Shown: one piece after another, positions 12,501 through 20,412 of the stretch
How positions within the stretch are numbered: position 1 is the stretch's first letter
How the letters are laid out: the number at the start of each line of letters is the position of its first letter
Origin: Channallabes apus
Lineage: Eukaryota > Chordata > Actinopteri > Siluriformes > Clariidae
Reading direction: 5' to 3'
Length of the DNA stretch: 64,000 nt
Assembly (NCBI GenBank): GCA_030522415.1
Contig: CM060107.1
Span: 5,010,847 to 5,074,846, forward strand
Translations under genes and position numbers: made by a program
The notes under the pieces: generated by a model
Databases searched by the model: none
Seen by the model: the letters and a program-made list of their open reading frames with translations, nothing else
Told to the model about the DNA's origin: nothing

Positions 12501-15500
12501 GAATTCGAACAGTAAGCTGAAGACAATACCTGACCCGGCCATCTACGCTTAATTTTGATTATCTCATGATCTAACATGTGTGTTTCTTGCAGGAACACAA
12601 TTTTGGCTCTTATCTGTTTTATTCTACCCATTACTTGTTTTATTTTAGTTAGTTTACGTAGACCTCTACAATTCCAAGATACACATTCAACCAAAACATC
12701 TGTCATTTTTATTATGTCATATTTAACATAAAGAAAGGTAAAGTACAAGAATAACAAAAGCCTATAAAGGGTACCATTTGAAATAAAACCCAAAACGAAG
12801 AGGAAGAGAGCAACCCACCCAGAACCCAAGCCTGACTCCCTAGAACATACAGGCTCCCCCAAACCCCTAAATAACTTCCCTGCATTATCAGGAATAGGTC
12901 CACACTATACTGAGGAACTATTCTCCTGTAAACCAAAACTCAGCTCAATTACTTGTCTATGTAGAAAAAAAAATTATCCAGATAAGATATTTTATCTATC
13001 AACTGAAAATAAAATGTATTATACTACATGCCCATACTTTTTCGGTCCTCCCATAAGAAGCACCTAATTGCACTTTAGGAACAGAACAAAAGAGAAAACT
13101 AAATAAAATATATCTCTAAACAGTGTTTATTTAAAACTTTATATTTGTATTCTAGGAGACTCAAAAACTGTAAGTAGTCGCGTTTTCAGCAAATTTAGGC
13201 CCTACATACCTTTTTCCAGCAGCCACAACCGACAACATTTTAAGTTCAATATTGGTTCTCATCCAGTCACACTTAAATTTAGTCATCCTCATTCACTGGC
13301 TCCAGTTTCTTGATGTACGTATTCACGTCCGTTGGTGTATTGAAGACGACAGTACGGTCACCGTTGGTCAACAGGAGCCGTGCGGGGTATATTACCCGGT
13401 GCTTATCCAGACCGAGTTCCCGTAACCGCTTCCTCACTCCGTCGTAACTCCTCTGCCGCTTATACACCTCCGTTGGCAGGTCAGGAAGAAATCTTATTTT
13501 ATTGTTTTGGTACATCACCTCTTTCTGTATCCGCGCAGCTTTCAAGATATTTTCTCTGTCCTTGTAGTTTAAGCACTTGATGATGATAGTTCTCGGATAT
13601 TGGGTATTGGAACTTTGGCTCGCTGTTATCCGGTGCGCTCTCTCCAAAACCGGCGGCGTTATCTTCAGAGTTTCCGCTATCCATTTTTCCATAAAGGAGC
13701 AGGTATCATTGCCTTCTACTTTCTCGGGTATGCCCAGTACACGCAGGTTATTACGTCTACTCCTCCCTTCTAAGTCTTCGACTTTGTCATTCAGGTTTTT
13801 TGTCTTATTTTCAAGTTTTTCAATAGTTACTTTCAGGTTTTGTATCTCGTCTTCTGCCGTAGATATTCGCTTTTCGGCCTCCATGATACGTCCACTACAG
13901 TCTTTCACGTCCGTTTGGACAATTCTTATTTCCGTCAGTACACCGTCAATTTTTGTGTTAAAGTCTTGTTTGAATGAGGTTATGGCAAGCATGATGTCCT
14001 TTGTTGATGGATTTTCCATGTTTACGACTTGTTCAGCGCCCGCGGATACGTCAGCGTGTGCCTGCTCCGATAAGCATGGCTCCCCTTCAGCTATCTTCTG
14101 CCGTACTTCCTCGCAGCTCTCCGTCATTTTCTTCTCCTTAGCCACTTTTTTTGGCATGTTTGAAGTAGTTTACTCTTGTGTTTACAGTTTTGTCTCTTTA
14201 TATGACCTCTCTCTGGAATATTATGCAGGATTTATTGAAAAGCAATTAAGCACGAGGAAAACACGTCTGCTCACCTTGCCGCCATAACCGGAAGTCGTAT
14301 GTCTAAAAACTGCATTTTATATTTACTTTGGTTATCTTTGTGTAATATTAAATTTTGTTCGATGATTTCAATCATTTACAGTAAGTGTGAAAAGTATGCA
14401 AAAAAAATAAATCAGGAAGGGGACAAATAGTTTTTCATGACATCAGTATAATGAAAAGCTTATTCTGTTTTGTGAAAAAAAGCTATAAAATGCATGTTTG
14501 CTCTATGAAATTAATGAATTTATTTATTTTATATCTATTTGGTTAGTTCTCTATAGCAAGGTACAGTATATGCTAAACATTTACTTTAAAATTGTTTAAC
14601 ATTTTAAGTTGAAAAATAAAGGTTTTAATATATTTAAAAAAAATATATATATATATAGTAATTCAGATATGTCACTGTGAAGAGAATAGAACCACACAGT
14701 TCTACTACAACAAGGTTGATATAAATAACAAATATGAAAATACCTCAACAAAGATGCACACTTTGAAAATGTATAACCTTGCTTTTATAGAGGAGATCTG
14801 TCCTTATCAATGGTAAGTAAATTTGTGTGAGTTTAAGCATTGAGATTTTGGATCAATATAAAATATAGTATGTTCATTGATGATACAAAGCTCATTTTAA
14901 GTATTCATTTTACGGTTTAAAAGAAAAGAGTCTTTCAGAAAATTATTTAACTCTAACAGTGAAGTACATTTAGCATAAACATTGTTTAAATACATTACAG
15001 CACAAAAAAACTGACCAATATCGGGATCAGTGATGTACAGTATTGTCACTCACCTGTAACATTGAGTCTGATGTGTTTCCCAAACTGAGTGTGTGTCGTG
15101 TCATTTCGTCCTCCACAGAAATAAACTCCCAGATCGGTCTCTCTAACTCCAATAATCACTAAACTGACTGAACTGCTGCTTTCTGGTACATCAAAGTGAC
15201 TCTCGTCTACATTATAAACAACATAAAAGTGTTTATCAAGGTTTGATTTTCCAGCTGAGACGAGTTGTTCCAGTTCCTCCAATCCCAATCGGTACCAAAA
15301 CATCTCAGAATAATTAGTGATGTTACAGTGCAGCGTTATGTTCTCTCCAGGATGTACAGATTTATAATCAGCTGAAATGATCTGAAGGAGACTCGTTGTA
15401 AAGGAACCTGAGGAAGAGCAAGACGTATAAAATGTATGCAAATTATGTACGCAAATATAAAAAGTACTACTCCACATTCAACTTACACAGCCTGATTAAT

Positions 15501-15744
15501 CATATTACTTTGTGCAATAACTTTATAAAAGTGTAATACTTTGTATCAACTTAAATTTTGCAATGAATTTTTAAACTCCCTCCAATCTCTGTGACTTAAA
15601 TAATGGTGCACACAGTCCTAAAAACTATTCAAACGTTGTTGTAGCTGGTAAAAAATAGAAAAAGTTTCTATGAATGTAAGTAGTAATGTGTATAGATTTA
15701 CCGAGCAGCAGCTGAAGAGAAAAGAAACGCAGGAACTCAGCCAT
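456..15744 (-). CDS. Single-V-domain Ig receptor, copy 1 (NITR/TCR-V-like), four exons
   Basis: Predicted cell-surface immune receptor of 202 residues assembled from four minus-strand exons: 15702-15744 (signal peptide, MAEFLRFFSLQLLL), 15054-15407 (V domain), 1250-1396 (stalk and membrane segment) and 456-520 (tail and stop). Every exon has AG/GT borders and phase 1, and the joined frame stays open for 609 nt. The V domain shows Cys in LHC, Trp in FWYRL, DLGVYFC and a J-like FGK motif, with several N-glycosylation sites. The membrane segment is around YCVCAVSVLINIIL with no clear charged residue. The tail ends at PEKVQ and has no ITIM. Intron 2 is 13.66 kb because it holds nested transposons. 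A paralogue with identical exon phases lies at 46642-49573. V-set topology is clear; the NITR-like family name is inference because no second Ig domain is present. Expression is not shown. Confidence 0.8.
521..1249 (-). other. Intron 3 of receptor copy 1
   Basis: AT-rich intron of 729 bp with GTAAGT donor and TTTCTTTAG acceptor. No repeat or further coding signal was recognised in it. Confidence 0.6.
1250..1396 (-). CDS. Copy 1 exon 3, stalk and transmembrane segment
   Basis: A 147-nt phase 1-1 exon with a TTTTTAG acceptor and GTAAGT donor. It reads ADNVTKYF, a Gly/Pro-containing stalk, then the hydrophobic segment LIIYCVCAVSVLINIILTC. It is 36 nt longer than the copy 2 exon because of twelve extra stalk codons containing AEEPAGPG. 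Confidence 0.75.
1952..2400 (-). pseudogene. Tc1 transposase remnant
   Basis: Degenerate minus-strand reading frame. It retains a block corresponding to DETKVELFGR followed by the ITQHF/KKEH-like region, and an upstream block corresponding to the KEIQ and IYQSGK helix-turn-helix region. Several indels and stops are present, and no continuous frame covers the catalytic core. Confidence 0.6.
3398..5230. repeat. Dispersed direct repeat inside the 6.1-kb element
   Basis: About 165 bp at 3398-3560 recurs nearly exactly at 5064-5230: it begins CAGATATTTGTCTGTACA and ends with ATATTTATGCCGTCTCATCAA-type sequence. It recurs in part at 6910-6972. The adjacent module with AAAACCAAAATACATCTTAC is at 3330, 4988 and 6836. 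Confidence 0.75.
4422..4716. mobile_element. Degenerate MITE copy (TACCCCTATC family)
   Basis: Matches the palindromic MITEs at 34592-34816 and 43341-43608: TACCCCTATCGCACC, CGATTCACC-like and GTTTCCAT blocks, then the mirror half with AAGATGGAAACGTAAT. The left end holds an extra duplicated terminal piece. It lies inside the 6.1-kb element, so it is the innermost layer of this nest. Confidence 0.6.
4850..7800. repeat. GCGCGCCGATATGAGAGATT module, four copies
   Basis: A roughly 75-bp GC-rich block with GCCGATATGAGAGATTAGAT and CACGCCGATGTCAGTC occurs at about 4853-4920, 6363-6430, 7025-7100 and 7678-7795 (the last is interrupted by about 50 bp). It is usually followed by a 45-bp block with CACATTTAAACAATTTATTC, found at about 3967, 4926, 6474, 7106 and 7837. 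Confidence 0.75.
7100..8365. repeat. Tandem direct duplication of about 0.6-0.7 kb
   Basis: The order CACATTTAAACAATTTATTC, GAAGAACT.TGGCAGCGGGCA, CTCTGACCATTTTAATAATT, GTCATCTCGTCGTCAGTGAG and CGAGTATACACGGAG occurs once from about 7106 to 7620 and again from about 7837 to 8365, with small indels. A partial third unit lies at about 6474-6720. Confidence 0.75.
8912..12706 (-). CDS. L1 ORF2: AP endonuclease and reverse transcriptase
   Basis: 1264-residue protein that nicks target DNA and primes reverse transcription of L1 RNA. Start chosen at 12706 (MTDVLVECVSWNCRGL), because the open frame upstream is hydrophobic and not L1-like. The APE domain (about residues 1-240) shows NCRGL, LQETH, NVYGPNDD, GDFNCVL, RIDYFLIS and SDHAPV. 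The RT domain (about 450-780) shows RPISLINTD, LDAEKAFDRIEW, GCPQGSPLSPLLF and FADDVV, with the Asp pair at about 701-702. A C-terminal zinc-knuckle-like Cys/His cluster reads CFKCREAQGSFVHCVWEC. There are no internal stops and the length is normal for the clade. The downstream 3' UTR is broken by another element, which would affect any new transcript. Confidence 0.88.
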   Translation of the reverse strand: MTDVLVECVSWNCRGLRKLTKIKQVMGRIKQIRAKIVFLQETHMLDHEIIKIKRRWPGQVLSSAYCSNSRGVIIMIHKSIPLRIDKITKDPKGRFLIVQGNILSTRINLINVYGPNDDNADFYSDLFLRISTMPGKHIMAGDFNCVLQPSKDRSSSIDNTHVRSRKALQYFIKELNLVDIWRAQNPIKREYSCWSSTSKGYSRIDYFLISAELSSCIRNCQYSSILISDHAPVSLTYVEPKLSHNRTKWRFQIQWMQDKRFLEFLGDQIDYYFEHNTTQTSAITRWEAFKAFIRGQIISYTSRKTKEKQEKYKTLETKIRLLEEKSLQAGQNTDNVLKELLLLRTQYNEKTHEKAAANLLRLKQQFYDQGEKPGRLLAWRIKQQELERAITSIEDENGNMTVDPLEINKAFRNFYEKLYRSESKATTDAHSAFFDSLNIPKISEEIKIKLDGEITTVEIMEAIKTLKGGKTAGPDGLPIDLYKYFSDKMVKPLYDMYIECYNNVCLPKSMREALIILLPKPGKPNTKCGNMRPISLINTDTKIICKILAKRLETVLPGIVGDDQNGFIKNRQGFHNVRRVLNILHSQKEEKDTALLSLDAEKAFDRIEWAYLFDVLIKFGFGKSFLHWIKLLHSNPVAEVLTNEMISEPFNITRGCPQGSPLSPLLFILAIEPLAIAVRANNHIQGIKMGGKEHKIALFADDVVLFLKQLNASLPALLDLIDQFGNISGYKVNTSKSSLLLLNKDSCPNTSHLFTLKISPSFTYLGIKIVPQLENIISTNYNDIMESTFKELERWLSLPISLIGRINILKMNILPKFMYLFQNIPLAPPAGMFSKINSLFRKFIWNKKSPRVRLSLLYLPFDTGGLKCPNLYWYYLAAQLRTIMFYFSSGNKPSWVDMESCGFALPLNLYIYSDKFKQLKTVTKHPIVCNMIGVWYEVGEYMKIADSLSQYSPIWGNTLFKPGTKDSGFRLWVEKGLSKICDLFEEGTLMSFEKLSTKYNIPKKHFFKYLQIRSFVLSRQNQSLNLPVLSSLEELITKNSNNKGLISAFYNWLVSGSTESTLPKLELWKRGLNEDISEDEWRQVCKNSQKQLGSVSLKLLQYNWLMQTYITPVKLNRFNKNIPDVCFKCREAQGSFVHCVWECNIIRDFWVEVINITKIIVPLNIPLDAKMILLHLYPKNLKLNLQQRKFIDYAILQAKRMVALSWKRPDPPSIGTWINAMAQCMAMEKVTYFIKNKMDVYEEIWKPFNYYINNNNIGHLLQKV
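13279..14157 (-). CDS. L1 ORF1 protein (RNA-binding chaperone)
   Basis: 292-residue ORF1 product of the L1 element. ORF1 proteins of this clade form coiled-coil trimers, bind L1 RNA and act as nucleic-acid chaperones (family knowledge). The sequence has a Lys-rich N terminus, then a long heptad-rich region at about residues 50-135 (LKVTIEKLENKTKNLNDKVE). The GRSRRNNLRVLGIPE block marks the start of the RRM-like domain, followed by a C-terminal domain with RIRFLPDLP-like sequence. The ATG at 14157 lies about 145 bp inside the element 5' end, and the stop is at 13279. The frame is intact, and ORF2 begins 572 bp downstream. The element sits in an intron of a host receptor gene on the same strand, so host pre-mRNA would include it. 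Confidence 0.85.
   Translation of the reverse strand: MPKKVAKEKKMTESCEEVRQKIAEGEPCLSEQAHADVSAGAEQVVNMENPSTKDIMLAITSFKQDFNTKIDGVLTEIRIVQTDVKDCSGRIMEAEKRISTAEDEIQNLKVTIEKLENKTKNLNDKVEDLEGRSRRNNLRVLGIPEKVEGNDTCSFMEKWIAETLKITPPVLERAHRITASQSSNTQYPRTIIIKCLNYKDRENILKAARIQKEVMYQNNKIRFLPDLPTEVYKRQRSYDGVRKRLRELGLDKHRVIYPARLLLTNGDRTVVFNTPTDVNTYIKKLEPVNEDD
15054..15407 (-). CDS. Copy 1 exon 2, Ig V-set domain
   Basis: A 354-nt exon lies between a CTCTTCCTCAG acceptor and a GTGAGT donor. It encodes a complete V domain: B-strand ITLHC, C-strand Trp in FWYRL, the SVSLVIIGVRETD stretch, DLGVYFC, and the end QFGKHIRLNVT. About nine in ten residues match the copy 2 exon at 48892-49245, which has exactly the same length. 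V and J-like sequence lie in one exon, as in NITR genes (family knowledge). Confidence 0.85.
15702..15744 (-). CDS. Copy 1 exon 1, signal peptide
   Basis: The ATG at 15744 opens 14 codons (MAEFLRFFSLQLLL) plus one base, ending at a GTAAAT donor. The corresponding exon of copy 2 has the same length and starts MAEFLHLFILQLLF. This is a hydrophobic leader, split in phase 1 as usual for Ig receptors. Confidence 0.75.
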
Positions 15745-16480
15745 TTATCACGTGAACATGTGCCATTTTTCAGAGACTTGGTTAAACAAATAGTCTTCAC
15801 TTTCTAACGTTCCTGTTTAGCATCTTGCAGCCACAAGCCCCTACATCCTGTTCTGCAGAAGTGAACAATGAGCCTTTGACATCATGGATGTTAAAACATA
15901 ATTATTCAGTCCACCTCTTTTCCATGACTAGGTCATTTAAAATAATGATTATTTCTGTTACTACAAATAAGGACTTGAGGTATAGAAACTGTCAGTAAAT
16001 TGGTTATTTTTATGAAATTAGAATTAACATGACGGTATCAGAGATAAACACTGATATGAGATCAGATCTGGATTATTTTACACCACATATAAATATACAG
16101 TTAATTCATGAAACTGTTGAATCACTGTCTGAGGTCATTGTAATCATATTTTAGGTTTAGTTTTATATGTTGCTCAGTTTCTTTCTAGTATGTCATAGAA
16201 AAGGCTGGATGTCCAAGTTTGCTGACTCTGACTGTAACGACTGTAAAGAACGGTCTCATCGAGAAACTACCCTCATTATCCAGGATGTACTGTTGATTAG
16301 TTTAAAGGATTGTTTAATAGAGAAGATGCCAGTGCAAGAATAATAAAAAAAAAGACAAAAATAAAAAAGTAAATAATATCTCTACATGATACAGCTATCA
16401 TGCATGTAGACTAACTGGGCTTAACAAGGCCACAACTGGACAAAGAAAACTTCAAGTTAAAGGGTCGAATATATTAATAG
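15745..16480. other. Upstream region of receptor copy 1
   Basis: No gene was recognised. The first 130 bp upstream of the ATG (15745-15870) match the corresponding stretch upstream of copy 2 (49574-49710), including CCCCTACATCCTGTTCTG, so this probably contains the promoter and 5' UTR. No TATA box could be assigned. Confidence 0.4.
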
Positions 16481-16835
16481 AATTACAGTATGCGCAGGAT
16501 TAGTGCAACATTATTTTTACTCAAAAAAGTTAGTGTGCCTGCAGACTGACTGCATTGTTTTACACGGAAACCACAGACATAACCATGTGATGATTATTAT
16601 ATTGCAAAGTGAATTATAAATTGTAGAACTCCAGTATGCTTGCGTGTCCAAGACATTGAAACCACAAAAGTGAAGAACCCTTTCACCAGCGAGTCTGTTG
16701 ATGGTGTGAAAAACCACACACAGCTTACACAAGAAGCACACAAAATAAATGGAGAAATAAAGACCAACAACTTCTGAGAACTCAATCACACAGCAGCATT
16801 TTCAGAGTAAATTAATAAAAGAGTATTGAAAACAA
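16480..16835. repeat. Segmental-duplication block (paired with 50470-50810)
   Basis: Shared landmarks in the same order: TGCAGACTGACTGC, CATGTGATGAT, GAATTGTAGAACTC-type sequence, CATTGAAACCACA and a closing AGCAGCA(TT/CTT)TCTGA segment. Minus-strand open frames in both copies are short and not clearly conserved as protein, so this is listed as duplicated non-coding DNA. Confidence 0.55.
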
Positions 16836-16854
16836 ATTGTAAATAACTGTGTTT

Positions 16855-17925
16855 AAAAGAAAATATGAGCGCATCACCTGTATCTCACCCATACTACATT
16901 GGCTCCCTGTGAAATTTCACAGTGGCGGCGCGGTGGTGTAGTGGTTAGCACTGTCGCCTTGCACCACCAGGTGTCCGGCTTCGATTCCCTGGCCATGCTC
17001 GATTCCCGTCTCTGTGTGCATGGAGTTTGCATGTTCTCCCCGTGCTTGGTGGGTTTCCTCCGGGTACTCCGGTTTCCTCCCACAGTCCAAAGACATGCAG
17101 GTTAGGCTAATTGGCGTTCCCAAAATTGACCATAGTGTGTGAGTATGTACCCCACCTAGTCTCCTGGGATAGACTCCAGGTCCCCCGCGACCCTGAACAC
17201 AGGATTAAGCGGTATAGAGTAAGAATGAAAATTCGCATTGATTTTAAAATACTACTCTTGACATATAAAGCATTAAATGGTCTCGCGCCGCAGTATCTGA
17301 GCGAACTGCTAGTGTCTTATGATCCGCCACGCCTACTTCGGTCAAAGGATGCAGGCTGCTTGTCAGTACCGCGTATTATGAAAACTACAGCTGGGGGCAG
17401 AGCTTTTTCTTACAAAGCCCCAAAATTATGGAATAGTCTTCCAAATAGTGTTCGGGACTCAGACACAGTCTCAGTGTATAAGTCTAGGCTAAAAACCTAT
17501 TTATTTAGCCAAGCATTTTTATAAATAGATTAGCCATAAGGTAAAGGAGCAGATCTGGGGGACTCATGGACGTAGAGTATTATGGTGAACTGGTATGTTT
17601 AGAGGCTGTCTTCCTCAGTCTCATTTGATCACTCAGGTTTGTTGACGGTGAGGTGATTGTTTGCTTTACATCTCAGTTCCCCCTCATGTTTGTGTTTCCT
17701 TCTGGCTCTCCCTTTTAGTTATGCTGTCATAGTTAGTCCTGCCGGAGTCCCTGCTTGCACTCTACAGTAAATATACATTCACATTAGACATTGTGACTGT
17801 GACCATACCTAATTGCCATCTCTCCTCTTCTTCTCTCTCTTTCCCTCTTCCTGTTTATTTGTCAAGCTCTACATGTCGCTCCTGAGCTGCCAGTGATCCA
17901 GACCCCCTCTGCAGTTTGTGTGTAA
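16855..17925 (+). mobile_element. 5'-truncated L2/CR1-type LINE fragment, split by a SINE
   Basis: 16862-16918 encodes YERITCISPILHWLPVKF and 17235-17524 continues with [19 protein letters not shown], ending LKTYLFSQAFL. Together these match the C terminus of the full L2 ORF2 at 61030-61370 (same LNGLAPxYL and [16 protein letters not shown] blocks). The SINE at 16919-17226 interrupts the frame. 17525-17925 is probably its 3' UTR; the exact end is uncertain. It is a more diverged subfamily than the 57-kb element. Confidence 0.75.
16919..17226 (+). mobile_element. tRNA-derived SINE inserted in LINE fragment
   Basis: The head GGCGGCGCGGTGGTGTAGTG contains an A-box-like TGGTGTAGTGGTTAGCAC and a B-box-like CTTCGATTCC, and the tail is GGATTAAGCGGTATAG. 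It is flanked by GAAATTTC (16911-16918) and GAAAATTC (17227-17234), an 8-bp target duplication with one mismatch. Confidence 0.8.
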
Positions 17926-18135
17926 TGAATCTAAAATATATGAAAGTCTAATGTTTATCAGTACATTACAGAAAATAATGAACTTCATCACAATATGCTA
18001 ATTTTTTGAGAAGGACCTGTATGTTAAAGAATATTGAGAAGGACCTGTATATTAAATATTTATATAAGTTAAACCAAATATAAATTAAAATGAAATACAT
18101 TACATATTTATTTGGTTTATATCTAAAAATGTCAC

Positions 18136-18483
18136 ATTTCATTCATTCATCTTCTATACCGCTTTATACTGTATTTAGGGTCGCGGGGACCTGGAGCCTA
18201 TCCTAGGAGACTCAGGGCACGAGGCAGGGTACACCCTGGACAGCGTGCCAATCCATTGCAGAGCACTCACACACTATGGTCAATTTAGGAACATCAATTA
18301 GCCTAATCTGCATATCTTTGGACTGTGGGAGGAAACCGGAGTACCCGGAGGAAACCCACCAAGCACGGGGAGAACATGCAAACTCCATGCACACAGAGAC
18401 GGGAATCGAGCCTGGCCGGGAATCGAACCCGGACCCTGGAGGTGCAAGGCGACAGTGCTAACCACTACACCACCGCGCCGCCT
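18136..18483 (-). mobile_element. tRNA-derived SINE, same family
   Basis: Reverse-complement copy with head at 18483 and an ATTCATTCATTC-containing tail at 18136. It is flanked by AAAATGTCAC at 18126-18135 and 18484-18493, a perfect 10-bp target duplication. Confidence 0.88.
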
Positions 18484-18493
18484 AAAATGTCAC

Positions 18494-19345
18494 CTAAGCA
18501 AGTGAAATGATCTAGAATGTATTTAGTTTAATACATACAGTATGGATTAAACCGAATACATTGTAGGTTTTTTCACTTGTTAAGGTGACCTTTCTGCAGT
18601 GCTATATATATTTACAGACACATGGAGGTAATCATTAGTACAAAAGCCAAAAGGTTTCAGAATATGAATGCTTAGGTATCTCACGCACTGCAAGAACCAC
18701 AACAGCAGTGAAGAAGACCTGTTTTGTGTGAATAAACAATGAAACTATGCTGACCTTCTGGTGGTGTTAAATCCACATGCCATTCCCTGCATGCTTAATA
18801 TATAAATAAAGGTCACATAATTTCTACATATTCAGAGAGATTATTAATAGTAAAACCAAAATTTCTTTAATGGAACAACTGACCACAGGTTTTAGGCTTA
18901 AACTTACCTATTAAATAAAAAACATGAGAACTGATACTTTGTCTTCATTGTTTAAGTGGAAGGCCATAAACATAATTAATAAGAGCAGTACATGGTATAA
19001 GATTTTAAATGTGAAACATATGCAGAATAAGTACAGATGGAACCCCAGTATGAAGCATTAAACACCCATTACAACGCTTGCAGTGTATCAGGGTGCAGAA
19101 TCATCCTGAAAGAGGCCATCAGGGAACAGTGTGCATACTGGTGCCTTCTATTCCCCGGTAAGCTACACATACTCACCTGGCCATCCACCTGATGTAAAAG
19201 AAGATGTCCACATGCCTACAGTACAGTAGGTGCCTTCGGTGGTGGACACATGTCTGCATGCCTGTCTGCAGCTACACAGCCTGACACGCAACAGGCATTG
19301 TGTTTTCTGACTTCTGTTCAGAATTTTATACCACAGTCTTATACC
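18494..19345. other. No gene or repeat recognised
   Basis: AT-rich sequence with only short unsupported open frames. Confidence 0.4.
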
Positions 19346-19545
19346 ACCTCTCAACTCATTTGTACATGAGACAGAGGCAGAGCGTGATCATTTGAGTGAT
19401 TGGACAGGAGACAAAAATGAGAGGTGTCCTTCACCGAATGTGGAACAAAAAACACATTTGTTTTGAAACAGGAAAGTGTGATACTGCACAGACTGTGGGT
19501 TAACCAAGACAAGCATTTCCCAATAAAACCCAAGCACAATACTGT
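19346..19545. repeat. Segmental-duplication block (paired with 51275-51475)
   Basis: Shares CTCATTTGTA.ATGAGACAG, AATGAGAGGTGTCCTT, ACACATTTGTT, GAAACAGGAAAGTGTGATA and GTGGGTTAACCAAGA in order with the block downstream of copy 2. This extends the duplication about 4 kb beyond the receptor exons. Confidence 0.65.
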
Positions 19546-20176
19546 ACTGTATGTCTCTGTCTAGGTACGAAGTGAAGAGCAGGCCACTAGAAAAGTTGTG
19601 TTGTCTAAAATATAATTATGCTTATTGTATTATATTCAATTTCTCAGGAACGTAGGATATCACCTTCTTCATGAATTGAACTCCAGAAATGTGAATGCAC
19701 ATTGAAAGATCTCTAATAGGCAGCTCATGTAAAAAGTACCACACATACACACACTAATACAGAAAAAAATATATATAAATAAAAAATATATACCACATGC
19801 CATGCCACCACCCTCTGATACTGTAAGTCTGTTTTTTGTTTTTTTGTTTTTCTTCCAGCCTAAGGATGATCTCATGCACCAGTATCTCTTTGGACTTTAA
19901 GTTAAATTCCCATGAACAGCTACCAAATCCAAATGTAACACTCACCACCAGAACCTTTCCTTAATTTGTCAAGAAATAAAATAAAATTTCAAGAAATAAC
20001 TAAGAACCAGGTTATGATTTGCCATTAAACTGCTTAATGCAACTTGCTTTTTAAATAATTAAACTCTATGAATTAAACCTCTATGCTTTAATCGCACATA
20101 CTGTAGATTGGTTCATTTTGGGATCAGTGTAGCGGTGCCCTGAGGCAAAATACACATTATGTTCCTGTCCAAATAC

Positions 20177-20296
20177 TTACATTACATTTAGGCATTTGGC
20201 AGACGCTCTTATCCAGAGCGACTTACATTTTTATCTCATTATACATCTGAGCAGTTGAGGGTTAAGGGCCTTGCTCAAGGGCCCAACAGTGGCAAA
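20177..20296 (-). mobile_element. Truncated tRNA-derived SINE (V-SINE-like 3' part)
   Basis: Contains GGCATTTGGCAGACGCTCTT and AGAGCGACTTACATTTT through CAAGGGCCCAACAGTGGCAA, matching the 3' two thirds of the copy at 43770-43960. The tRNA-like head is missing, replaced by the A/T minisatellite that follows immediately. Confidence 0.75.
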
Positions 20297-20412
20297 TTAT
20301 ATAACATATATAACATATATACTTATATAACAAATTATATACTGCATTATATAACAAATTATATATTGCATTATATAACAAATTATATATTGCATTATGT
20401 AGCAAATTATAT
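20297..20412. repeat. 24-bp AT-rich minisatellite
   Basis: About four to five units of the form AACAAATTATATATTGCATT plus ATAT, starting exactly at the SINE truncation point. It appears in the plus frame as a repeated octapeptide HYITNYIL, which is not considered coding. Confidence 0.75.

Larger units (their letters stand above)
2500..14303 (-). mobile_element. Full-length L1-clade LINE (contains a 6.1-kb insertion)
   Basis: The element is bounded by a 15-bp target duplication TAAAAACTGCATTTT at 2485-2499 and 14304-14318. The minus-strand 3' end carries a T run at 2500-2512 (the A tail) and an AATAAA signal at 2523-2528. A short 5' UTR (14158-14303) is followed by ORF1, a roughly 0.57-kb spacer, ORF2 and the 3' UTR. 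Without the insertion at 2641-8747 the element is about 5.7 kb. Both ORFs are uninterrupted, so the insertion is young or has been recently active. Confidence 0.85.
1420..14446 (-). mobile_element. Dead Tc1/mariner element, split by an L1 insertion
   Basis: Left TIR (about 1420-1545) and right TIR (14304-14446) both match the TIRs of the intact Tc1 at 31143-32763, and both ends abut TA. The minus-strand body at about 1860-2400 is transposase-derived: the stretch around 1952-2200 matches the region downstream of the first catalytic Asp in the intact element, and 2215-2345 matches its N-terminal part. Frameshifts and stops abound. The part at about 1560-1860 is too degraded to align by eye. The right TIR is interrupted after 2499 and resumes at 14304, where the L1 inserted. 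Confidence 0.75.

Noticed and set aside
12712..12936. Upstream extension of L1 ORF2 with a hydrophobic N terminus
   Set aside because: The extra residues do not resemble L1 proteins; the Met at 12706 fits the endonuclease start.
16924..17000. tRNA gene calls at SINE heads (also 18440, 36395, 43950)
   Set aside because: The A and B boxes belong to SINEs with target duplications and long non-tRNA bodies; no foldable acceptor stem was seen.
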